5,929 nucleotides of DNA from Endozoicomonas sp031844845. GTDB taxonomy: Bacteria; Pseudomonadota; Gammaproteobacteria; Pseudomonadales; Endozoicomonadaceae. A program made the translations under genes and the position numbers. Of this stretch, positions 1 through 5,135 are shown piece after piece. Each line of letters begins with the position of its first letter. Position 1 is the first letter of the stretch. The notes beneath the pieces were generated by a model, which was given only the letters and a program-made list of their open reading frames with translations, did no database searches and was not told the DNA's origin. The stretch is from contig NZ_JAVRMB020000166.1 of the NCBI RefSeq assembly GCF_031844845.1, forward strand, positions 1-5,929, given 5' to 3'.

Positions 1-25
1 CTTCCAGGGTGTAATACTTGAAGAA

Positions 26-574
26 ATGAAGCGGGTCGAAAGCCTCGGAGTATTCATTTCATCACTGGTTGAAACCGATGCTGTTACTGTCTCTGATATT
101 GCTGAAAGAAGCGGTATCAACAAAATGAACATCAGCCGCTACTCACGGCAAATATCCGCAGCAGAAGACTTCCCGGCACCCGCTTATGGTGAAAAGTGGA
201 GCTGGTCAGAGGTTGCTGTATGGCTAAACGCAAGAGGCAAGCTATCCAGTGAATACTGTGGAATGGCCAAAGCACTTAAAAACGCAGGGAATGCAATCAG
301 CGTTAGAACACTGATGAGTGACACAGGCACTACCCATTTTTGGGGAAACATCACTGGATCCATGCTCACCACCCAGGCGAAACAAGCTCGGTCTCAATTA
401 GAAGCAATGAGAGTAAATAGTAGATTTACCGGCAGAGGGTACTCGACCCGCACAAAGAAGCCAGCCAGATACAAATTATGGATAAACAACCCAGTATCTC
501 TAAACAAAGCATCAAGCCCGGCACCGACAACCAAAAGCGAAAGATCCAAGCATCACGGATCTGAAACAAACTAA
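26..574 (+). CDS. HTH DNA-binding protein, possibly 5'-truncated
   Basis: This is a putative DNA-binding regulator or replication accessory protein of 182 aa from the first in-window Met. Residues about 20-42 (VTVSDIAERSG followed by NKMNISRYSRQI) read as a helix-turn-helix. They are followed by a WSWSEVAVWL segment at 58-67, the pattern seen after the recognition helix in MerR/AlpA-like and phage HTH proteins. A second part (about 90-152) ends in a basic GRGYSTRTKKPARYKLW stretch that could be the wing of a winged helix. The tail (155-182) is polar, Ser/Lys/Pro-rich and probably disordered. No good Shine-Dalgarno precedes the ATG at 26, and the frame stays open to base 2 (reading FQGVILEE before the Met), so the true start may lie upstream of the window. 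A stem-loop terminator follows 32 bases after the stop. The exact family is not recognised; the DNA-binding role is an inference from the HTH pattern. Confidence 0.7.
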   Translation: MKRVESLGVFISSLVETDAVTVSDIAERSGINKMNISRYSRQISAAEDFPAPAYGEKWSWSEVAVWLNARGKLSSEYCGMAKALKNAGNAISVRTLMSDTGTTHFWGNITGSMLTTQAKQARSQLEAMRVNSRFTGRGYSTRTKKPARYKLWINNPVSLNKASSPAPTTKSERSKHHGSETN

Positions 575-605
575 GGCTTATCACTACCAGACGCTAGTCG
601 CCCAA

Positions 606-645
606 GTGCAGGCATAAAACATAAGCGCCTGCACCCAGTTTTATA
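606..645 (+). terminator. Rho-independent terminator candidate after HTH gene
   Basis: A perfect 8-bp GC-rich stem, GTGCAGGC (606-613) with GCCTGCAC (627-634) and a 13-nt loop, is followed by CCCAGTTTTATAT. It lies 32 bases downstream of the HTH stop. The loop is long and the T-run short, so efficiency is uncertain. Confidence 0.55.
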
Positions 646-659
646 TCCCGCTAGAGGCG

Positions 660-700
660 CGATAAACCCTGCAATTTACGGGCTAACTCTCGGTTTATCG
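660..700. repeat. 9-bp perfect inverted repeat
   Basis: CGATAAACC (660-668) is the exact reverse complement of GGTTTATCG (692-700), with 23 bases between. A T-rich stretch (TTATTGTTATTTC) follows. It could be a second, weaker terminator structure, or an operator with two half-sites about three helical turns apart. Nothing in the sequence decides between them. Confidence 0.45.
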
Positions 701-813
701 TTATTGTTATTTCTAATTGCAACAGTGATAGCTGTTCAACTATCCAATGATTACCAGTACCATAAAGACAGATTTTGAAAATTCGTGCTAGTTAGCGCGA
801 ACCGGATGCAGAT

Positions 814-853
814 AGCAAAAAACCCCGGAGTTTTACCTCAGGGGTTTTTTGCT
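814..853. terminator. Strong bidirectional rho-independent terminator
   Basis: AGCAAAAAACCCC (814-826) pairs perfectly with GGGGTTTTTTGCT (841-853), and an inner GAG/CTC (828-830/837-839) adds three pairs across one mismatch. The A-run on the left and T-run on the right make it a textbook terminator in both directions. It separates the HTH transcription unit from the helicase unit, so the helicase should have its own promoter between about 854 and 1030. Confidence 0.85.
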
Positions 854-1034
854 AAACCAACGACCTACCAGTGATCCGACCAAAGAATGCTGATAGATCT
901 TCACCGCATCCAGCGATAGCCTTTTTAAGAACAGAAAGTTATTAAGAAGACTTATAAGGCAAATATTACAGGTATTCGCAGCATTATGTACCCGCCCTGT
1001 AAAAAAAAACTTTGCCGAATACGCTGGATGCTCG

Positions 1035-1042
1035 AAAAGGAA
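1035..1042 (+). promoter_or_regulatory. Ribosome binding site that fixes the helicase GTG start
   Basis: AAAAGGAA contains the Shine-Dalgarno core AAGGA (1037-1041), seven bases before GTG at 1049. The upstream in-frame ATG codons at 986 and 1028 have no comparable purine-rich site at the right distance, so GTG 1049 is preferred. Confidence 0.6.
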
Positions 1043-1048
1043 TCGAGC

Positions 1049-2644
1049 GTGCCAGACTCAGACGACACAAGTGTAACAGAATCCAGACAAGAAAACGCCA
1101 CCGAAAACACCAGAACATCGGCGAAAAATGCTGTAAAAGCACCGAAAAAGCAGAACGGAAAGGCTGATTCCAAAAAAGCCAAGAAGACCATCGGCAAAGA
1201 TAAAGCCACCAAAAGCAGAAATGTCACGTCCCAAGCCACCTATCACGATAATGTCATCCCTCTTAGCTCTGATGGATCACCAGACTTTTCTCAGCACATA
1301 AACCAGTGCATAGAAGAACTTAACCGGAACTACTACCACATCATCATTAACGGTAAGAACCGTATTATGAGGATGATTAGTGCCGATGTTGGGACAGGGT
1401 TACAACCTGAATTTTTCACCGCTGAAGAGTTCAAGGCCAAGTGGTCGCACGAACAAAAGATACCCGTAGGCTACAGAGGCGGGCAGATAACGAGAAAATC
1501 AAAAGGTGATGTCTGGCTCAACCACGCTGACGCCAACTTCGTTGATGGAAGTCTCGACTTTGACCCATCAAAACCACCACTGACGGTAACACCCCGAAAC
1601 AGGCTTAATATCTGGCAGGGATTCGGAGTTAAACCGGCAGGCATTCCACCATCTGAACTGCTCAACGATGAACAAGTGGCTCAATACTTGGTGCATATCA
1701 GGGATGTTATCTGTGCCGGTGATGAAAGAGATTACAGATACCTCGTTGAATACCTTGCCCACATGGTTCAAAAACCTTGGGAGAAACCATCTGTAGCGAT
1801 AGTGCTGAAAGCTGGGCAAGGTGTCGGCAAGGGAACATTCATGGCACCACTGATAACTATTATTGGTGGCCACGCACTGGCAACCACTCAGTCAAAAGAC
1901 GTTACAGGAAAATTCAACGCAGCCCTGGAATCAAAGGTACTGGTGTTTTTTGACGAGGCTTTTGCAGGCAGCAAGCAAGCCAGCGATATGCTCAAGGGCC
2001 TCATTTCAGAACTCTACACTCGCATTGAACGCAAAGGGATAGACAGCATCAGGGTTCCCAACAAAATGCGTATTTTCATGGCCAGTAATAGCGAGAACAT
2101 CGTTGTTGTTGAAAGTGACGACCGGCGATACTTTTTCCTCAGTGTCTCAGAGCATGTAAAACAGGATAAAGCCTACTTCTCTGAACGGGCTTATATGCAG
2201 CAATCACACCCAGATCATCACCAGTTTGTGGAGAAACTTCTTCAGTATCTTCTGAATATTTCCATAGAGGATTTTGACCCACACCATGCGCCTGTTACCA
2301 GTGAACTGGTTAAGCAGAAAATAGACAGCCTGAAGCCTGAAGAAAGATGGGTTTACAACATTCTGGTCAATGATGGAATCGTTGCAGGAGCTTGGCCTGC
2401 ATGGATGGACAACCAAGAATGCTATCAAGCCTGTGAAAATTGGATAGATCAAAGAAAGATGAAGCCTTTATACGGAAATCCAGCCACAGCAATAGGACGG
2501 GCTTTAAACAAAGCAGGAATTGAATCAAAGATGCACCGAACAGGAGTTGGTGATAAACCAGAAAGAGTAAGGGTGTTTCCTTCTCTAGACCAAGCACGGC
2601 AAACCTTTGAGCGATTTCTAAAAGGCTCTATTGATTGGGAATAA
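1049..2644 (+). CDS. SF3-like replicative helicase, DUF5906-type
   Basis: This is a putative DNA-unwinding ATPase of an autonomous replicon, 531 aa from the GTG start (552 aa if the ATG at 986 is used). In GTG-based numbering, residues 1-60 are polar and Lys-rich, probably disordered and DNA-contacting. Residues about 65-220 form an N-terminal region without a primase signature I can name. Residues about 235-390 are the ATPase core: Walker A GQGVGKGT (256-263), Walker B VLVFFDE (Asp302-Glu303), a polar sensor in ASNSEN (Asn347), and a DDRRYFF motif (357-363) carrying the likely Arg finger. This order and spacing match the primase/helicase C-terminal ATPases of phages, plasmids and satellites (DUF5906/D5-like). 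A C-terminal AIGRALNKAG...RVRVF segment (about 481-511) looks like a winged helix. Family membership is secure; the missing primase domain means priming may come from the host or from a domain not recognisable by eye. The gene ends where the repeat-rich putative origin begins. Confidence 0.9.
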   Translation: MPDSDDTSVTESRQENATENTRTSAKNAVKAPKKQNGKADSKKAKKTIGKDKATKSRNVTSQATYHDNVIPLSSDGSPDFSQHINQCIEELNRNYYHIIINGKNRIMRMISADVGTGLQPEFFTAEEFKAKWSHEQKIPVGYRGGQITRKSKGDVWLNHADANFVDGSLDFDPSKPPLTVTPRNRLNIWQGFGVKPAGIPPSELLNDEQVAQYLVHIRDVICAGDERDYRYLVEYLAHMVQKPWEKPSVAIVLKAGQGVGKGTFMAPLITIIGGHALATTQSKDVTGKFNAALESKVLVFFDEAFAGSKQASDMLKGLISELYTRIERKGIDSIRVPNKMRIFMASNSENIVVVESDDRRYFFLSVSEHVKQDKAYFSERAYMQQSHPDHHQFVEKLLQYLLNISIEDFDPHHAPVTSELVKQKIDSLKPEERWVYNILVNDGIVAGAWPAWMDNQECYQACENWIDQRKMKPLYGNPATAIGRALNKAGIESKMHRTGVGDKPERVRVFPSLDQARQTFERFLKGSIDWE

Positions 2645-2831
2645 ATCCCGTATCGGGTAAATCAGCACTTTTTTTCATTTTTCCAGAAAAACAAAAAAAG
2701 GAAAAAACAAAATCGTTGCATCCCTTTATTTTAAAGGGCTGTAGCAGGTTAAGGTATAAAAAAAAGATAAAAAAAATCACAAAAACATGAAAAAATATGA
2801 AAAAAACAACCTTTTTACCCTCAAAACACGC
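2645..2831. other. A/T-rich tract downstream of helicase, possible unwinding element
   Basis: The tract is strongly strand-biased, with long A-runs on the + strand (around 2690-2710 and 2758-2810). It contains an isolated GTATCGGGTA copy at 2650-2659, a degenerate copy GTAGCAGGTT at 2741-2750, and a short hairpin CCCTTTA-TTT-TAAAGGG at 2722-2738. Easily melted DNA beside a repeat array is typical of replication origins, but that role is inferred. The open frames over it, including the minus-strand Phe/Ile-rich one, are low-complexity artefacts of the A-runs. Confidence 0.45.
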
Positions 2832-2860
2832 AAAAAGTCCGATATTTTCGGACTTTTTTT
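2832..2860. terminator. Rho-independent terminator, bidirectional
   Basis: AAAAAGTCCGA (2832-2842) pairs with TCGGACTTTTT (2848-2858) around a 5-nt loop, followed by further T residues. It is the first strong terminator after the helicase stop, about 190 bases downstream, and probably ends that transcript. Its A-run would also let it stop transcription entering from the right. Confidence 0.8.
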
Positions 2861-2897
2861 TGCTCAAAAATCAGGATTTTTACTCAGAATATGGCTT

Positions 2898-3132
2898 TTG
2901 TATCACGTTGTAGCGGGCTGTATCGGGTTCGTATCGGGTATGCAGATCCTCTACAGCCCCCGTGGTATCTAGTGTATCGGGTAAAGCGGGTAAAAAATAT
3001 AAAAGTGCTAGGGAATTGAAATAGTTTTCCTGAGAATTTCCAAAAACACCTGTTTTACCCGCTACACCTGATACCACGGGGGCTACAGCCTACCTCTAAC
3101 CCGATACACTACCCGATACAAAGGTGATACAA
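2898..3132. repeat. Opposed GTATC repeat arrays in a long imperfect inverted repeat; putative origin
   Basis: The left side carries + strand GTATCGGGT(A/T) units at 2920-2929, 2931-2940 and 2974-2983, with variants GTATCACG (2900) and GTAGCGGGCT (2910). The right side carries the same units on the other strand: AACCCGATAC (3098-3107), TACCCGATAC (3110-3119), GTGATAC (3124-3130), then weaker CTGATAC and GGGATAC copies at 3144-3162. The arms pair over their length: TTGTATCAC (2898-2906) with GTGATACAA (3124-3132), a perfect 15-bp block AGCCCCCGTGGTATC (2955-2969) with its complement (3070-3084), and AGCGGGTAAAA (2985-2995) with TTTTACCCGCT (3053-3063). The centre (about 2996-3052) is A/T-rich. 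Many units lie 10-12 bases apart, about one helical turn, as initiator-binding sites often do. Origin function is an inference from this layout between helicase and the 256-aa gene. Confidence 0.6.
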
Positions 3133-3402
3133 ATATACAAGTCCTGATACAACAGGGGATACAGAGCAGTTTTAAAGAGTTTCATCCTCTAAAATCCACT
3201 AATTTAGAAAAAATCCCAGGTTCTATAAGGGCTTCGCCCCCCGCGCTATCGCGCTTAAGACACTGGCCCCGCCCCCTTCCTCAATAGCTGGGGGTAAAGC
3301 GTTTCTTTGTCTAGTGTTTTTTTTTGCTTTTGCGGGAGAGTGGTGAGGCGTTCAAGCCATTGATATGCAAAGGCTACAGAGGATTTTGGTAGAGGATATT
3401 TG
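3133..3402. other. Non-coding region with outlying repeats and GC-rich island
   Basis: No credible gene is visible. It starts with the two weaker GATAC units of the repeat array (to 3162), continues through an A/T-rich part, then a C-rich island of three hairpins (3229-3294), then a T-run and mixed sequence up to the candidate promoter at 3403. The abrupt C-rich composition of 3229-3294 contrasts with its surroundings. Confidence 0.5.
3229..3294. repeat. GC-rich cluster of three consecutive small hairpins
   Basis: Three stem-loops follow each other: GGGC-TTC-GCCC (3229-3239), GCGC-TATC-GCGC (3243-3254), and CCCCC (3272-3276) with GGGGG (3290-3294) around a 13-nt loop. Clusters like this occur in single-strand initiation sites, in nick regions of rolling-circle replicons and in structured RNAs. 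None of these is demonstrated here. Confidence 0.4.
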
Positions 3403-3432
3403 TTGTCAAAAAACCGGAATTTGATGTAGTAT
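3403..3432 (+). promoter_or_regulatory. Candidate sigma70-type promoter for the 256-aa gene
   Basis: TTGTCA (3403-3408) and TAGTAT (3427-3432) are separated by 18 bases, matching the -35 consensus at five and the -10 consensus at four of six positions. Transcription would begin near 3440 and give a leader of roughly 90 bases containing several stem-loops before the start at 3533. This is by eye only. Confidence 0.35.
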
Positions 3433-3490
3433 TAAACACGCACAGCCTGACGGCTATGGCAGCCCTGCTTCCGATACGGTAGCTGGTTCC

Positions 3491-3508
3491 GGGGAGGGTT
3501 ACCTCCCC
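3491..3508 (+). promoter_or_regulatory. GC-rich leader hairpin upstream of the 256-aa gene
   Basis: GGGGAGG (3491-3497) and CCTCCCC (3502-3508) form a perfect 7-bp stem with a GTTA loop, ending 24 bases before the start codon. No T-run follows (AAAATATT), so it is not a standard terminator. The left arm is itself Shine-Dalgarno-like but too far from ATG 3533 to serve it. A smaller stem, GCT-T-CCG-ATA-CGG-T-AGC (3467-3483), sits just upstream. It may control translation, protect the mRNA or bind protein. Confidence 0.4.
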
Positions 3509-3532
3509 AAAATATTCTTATGTTGAGAAACC

Positions 3533-4303
3533 ATGAAACTCACCACCATCATCGCTGCCCACATTGCAGCACTGCCTGTTGATACCAGGCTATCCAACGC
3601 ATACCTCAAAGAATACCTTCACGACACCCCCAGAGTTATCCGAACCATTGCCAGGTGCCAAGCTGAATCAGCAGGGTTTATTGAGCACAGGGGATACAGG
3701 ACTAAGGGCGAATCTCCCACCTATCACGTAACAGGCACATGGACGGGAAACTCTCATGATTATGAGATGCTTGATGCCATAGAAACCGATAAGAGCCTAT
3801 CCGATTACGAGATGTCGCTTATCGTCCCTGAGTCCTATAAGGCCATTCCCGCCAATGGTGAAGGATTTGAGATCGGCCTATATAAGCTCTCCGAGAAAGA
3901 TAACCTTACAGCCATAAAAGACCGTCTTTCCAGATCAATGCCCGTTGTGCAGGCAAAAACAAAAGGATCTGTTGATTGGGATAACAATGTAGGTACTGGT
4001 CTGTACCTAATGACGGCCAATGGTGTTACGAGATCCGACAGTGTTCTTATAAGAAAACCATCATCCGGTGGCCATGCTTCTTTGAAAGCAATGATTGCCG
4101 CCACCCGGTCACTGAAGAAGCCTTGTATTGTTTTCTGGGAAACAACCTGGAGTGTCATGAACACGAAAGGTAAAAATTCATGGGAATGCGTCCAGCTAAT
4201 CAAAGAGATTCAGAAGGGTAAGCACATTGTTTTCTGGCAAAAAACCATTCTGACAAAAGAAGAATTTGCCGACCTGTTTGAGACAGAAAAAAGCACCGCA
4301 TAA
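3533..4303 (+). CDS. Unknown 256-aa protein with winged-helix-like N-terminus
   Basis: I do not recognise the family. Residues about 16-70 look like a winged helix: TRLSNAYLKEYL, then helix RVIRTIARCQAESAGF as possible recognition helix, then a wing-like HRGYRTK with SPTYHVTG. The rest (about 75-256) has mixed alpha/beta character. It contains a GSVDWDNNVGTGLYLM segment (145-160) and a twice-occurring hydrophobic IVFW strand (199-202 and 232-235), each after a basic helix-like stretch, hinting at an internal structural repeat. No catalytic motif, signal peptide or membrane segment is visible. The start is ATG 3533 with a weak GAGA five bases upstream and a structured leader. Lying directly beside the GTATC repeat region and between helicase and SSB genes, it could be the replication initiator or an origin-binding regulator; this is inference from position and the N-terminal fold only. 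The coding region itself is well supported by length and composition. Confidence 0.75.
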   Translation: MKLTTIIAAHIAALPVDTRLSNAYLKEYLHDTPRVIRTIARCQAESAGFIEHRGYRTKGESPTYHVTGTWTGNSHDYEMLDAIETDKSLSDYEMSLIVPESYKAIPANGEGFEIGLYKLSEKDNLTAIKDRLSRSMPVVQAKTKGSVDWDNNVGTGLYLMTANGVTRSDSVLIRKPSSGGHASLKAMIAATRSLKKPCIVFWETTWSVMNTKGKNSWECVQLIKEIQKGKHIVFWQKTILTKEEFADLFETEKSTA

Positions 4304-4311
4304 ATCCATTC

Positions 4312-4335
4312 AAGCCCTTTATTATCAAGGGCTTT
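4312..4335 (+). terminator. Terminator-like hairpin after the 256-aa gene
   Basis: AAGCCCTT (4312-4319) and AAGGGCTT (4327-4334) make a perfect 8-bp stem with a 7-nt loop, starting nine bases after the stop codon. The following T-run is short (TTTCGG), so termination may be partial and some transcripts may run into the SSB-like gene. Confidence 0.55.
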
Positions 4336-4350
4336 CGGCTAATTCTGGAC

Positions 4351-4356
4351 TATAAT
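4351..4356 (+). promoter_or_regulatory. Perfect -10 box (TATAAT) upstream of SSB-like gene
   Basis: TATAAT lies about 60 bases before the SSB-like start and just after the preceding terminator-like hairpin, where a promoter would be expected. No convincing -35 is present at 16-18 bases upstream (AGGGCT), so an activator may be needed or the match may be chance. Confidence 0.4.
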
Positions 4357-4414
4357 TCAAGGTAGTATTTTGATGTTATTTCATTGAAATTTATGTACTT
4401 GAATATGAGTGAAT

Positions 4415-4975
4415 ATGTCCATGAATACACAAGGTAACACTCAGCAAAAACAGAAATCTGAACTCATTGAAGTTGAAGGCGTTATCCGATCTATCAGTTT
4501 TGTCGGAACCACTGGTAGAGGCACACCATTTGTCAGACTGAAATTCAAAACGAATAACGGCAGAAAACTGAAACTGTCGAAATTCGATACAGTTGAAGGT
4601 GATGTTGAACGATTGATAGATATACCTGTCAGGGTTGATTACTCAGTTTCTTATGACTCACTGGGTAATGAGTATTTCAATATCGACGGTGAATTTGAGC
4701 CAGTACTGAAGTCATACCAGCAGGCACCACAGCAGATCCAACACCAACAACCTCAGCAACAGGCACCACAGCAACAACAACCTCAGACACAAGCCGTTTA
4801 TCAGCAGCAACCTCAACAACAGCCTCAGCAGGCTTATTCTCAGCCTCAGCAGCAAGTTCAACAGCAACCCGTATATCAGCAACCTGCTCAGCAACAACCT
4901 ATCCAGCAGCCTCAGAATCAGTCTCAGCCGCCTAATGGTTTTGATGATGATGATATTCCTGATATTCCTTTCTGA
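4415..4975 (+). CDS. SSB-like single-stranded DNA-binding protein
   Basis: This protein probably coats single-stranded DNA during replication and recruits partner proteins through its C-terminal tip. It has 186 aa from ATG 4415; GTG 4409 and ATG 4421 are in-frame alternatives, and the only Shine-Dalgarno-like sequence is a weak GAGTGA before 4415. Residues about 15-102 are beta-rich (ELIEVEGVIRSISF, TPFVRLKFKT, IPVRVDYSVSY, YFNIDGEFEPVL) and fit an OB fold, though they lack the usual bacterial SSB opening around an N-x-x-x-L-x-G-x-L motif. Residues about 102-175 are almost entirely Gln and Pro, the flexible linker known from gammaproteobacterial SSBs, here unusually repetitive. The protein ends DDDDIPDIPF, matching the SSB acidic tip (DDDIPF) that binds host replication and repair proteins. 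The tip and linker make an SSB role likely; the divergent OB part suggests a phage/plasmid lineage. A strong terminator follows. Confidence 0.8.
   Translation: MSMNTQGNTQQKQKSELIEVEGVIRSISFVGTTGRGTPFVRLKFKTNNGRKLKLSKFDTVEGDVERLIDIPVRVDYSVSYDSLGNEYFNIDGEFEPVLKSYQQAPQQIQHQQPQQQAPQQQQPQTQAVYQQQPQQQPQQAYSQPQQQVQQQPVYQQPAQQQPIQQPQNQSQPPNGFDDDDIPDIPF
4718..4925 (+). repeat. CAG/CAA/CCT codon-repeat tract encoding the Gln/Pro linker
   Basis: The tract is built from repeated CAGCAA, CCTCAG and CAACAG units inside the SSB-like gene. It is a coding microsatellite-like region prone to in-frame length change. It also creates a long minus-strand Leu-rich shadow frame that should not be called a gene. Confidence 0.75.
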
Positions 4976-4998
4976 GAAAAAACGGTTCCCAGGTAAAG

Positions 4999-5027
4999 AA
5001 AAGGCTCCTGATCAGGGGCTTTTTTTT
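4999..5027 (+). terminator. Rho-independent terminator after SSB-like gene
   Basis: AAAAGGCTCCTG (4999-5010) pairs with the following CAGGGGCTTTT around a TGATCA centre, with two G-T wobbles, and runs into eight T residues (5020-5027). It ends 24-52 bases after the SSB-like stop. Confidence 0.8.
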
Positions 5028-5070
5028 ATGCTGGCTGATCGGTGGCCAGTTTGCAGGAAACAGTAAAAAT

Positions 5071-5087
5071 CCATTGTCGCCCAATGG
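5071..5087. promoter_or_regulatory. Operator-like 6-bp inverted repeat upstream of the 111-aa gene
   Basis: CCATTG (5071-5076) and CAATGG (5082-5087) flank a 5-base centre, 48 bases before the start codon. A weak promoter, TTGTCG (5075-5080) with AATACT-like sequence near 5096, would overlap it, which is the arrangement of a repressor site. Both parts are short, so this is tentative. Confidence 0.3.
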
Positions 5088-5135
5088 ATACCGTCAATAC
5101 TTGACCAGTTACATTAACTTTTCGGAGCAAAGACA

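Larger units (their letters stand above)
575..1048. other. Non-coding spacer between HTH gene and helicase gene
   Basis: No gene with a credible start and ribosome binding site is seen on either strand. The stretch holds a terminator hairpin (606-645), a 9-bp inverted repeat (660-700) and a strong bidirectional terminator (814-853), then about 195 bases of leader before the helicase start. A TATAAG at 953-958 could be a -10 box for the helicase gene, but no matching -35 is visible. One frame, continuous with the upstream gene across its TAA, stays open to 778 and would encode a hydrophobic segment; it has no ATG, GTG or TTG in a plausible position and is treated as a finding, not a gene. Confidence 0.6.

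Noticed and set aside
986..1048. Helicase start at ATG 986 or ATG 1028
   Set aside because: Neither has a Shine-Dalgarno at proper spacing, while GTG 1049 has AAGGA seven bases upstream; the choice remains unproven.
2628..2867. Minus-strand 79-codon frame rich in Phe, Ile and Lys
   Set aside because: It is produced by the A-runs of the + strand, overlaps a terminator and the helicase end, and has no recognisable protein character or ribosome binding site.
2787..2972. Plus-strand 61-codon frame starting in the A/T-rich tract
   Set aside because: It runs through the 2832-2860 terminator and the GTATC repeats, has no Shine-Dalgarno before the ATG, and its composition is that of the repeats.
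3229..3260. tRNA gene suggested by GGGCTTCGCCCC
   Set aside because: No cloverleaf can be built: there is no acceptor stem pair, anticodon arm or GTTC-type T arm in the surrounding sequence.
3520..3582. Out-of-frame 20-codon frame (MLRNHETHHHRCPHC...) overlapping the 256-aa start
   Set aside because: It resembles a leader peptide with Cys and His, but the hairpin Shine-Dalgarno is over 20 bases from its ATG and nothing supports translation.
4712..4897. Minus-strand Leu-rich frame opposite the SSB linker
   Set aside because: It is the antisense of CAG/CAA/CCT codon repeats; a pure Leu/Arg composition is expected from that and does not indicate a membrane protein.
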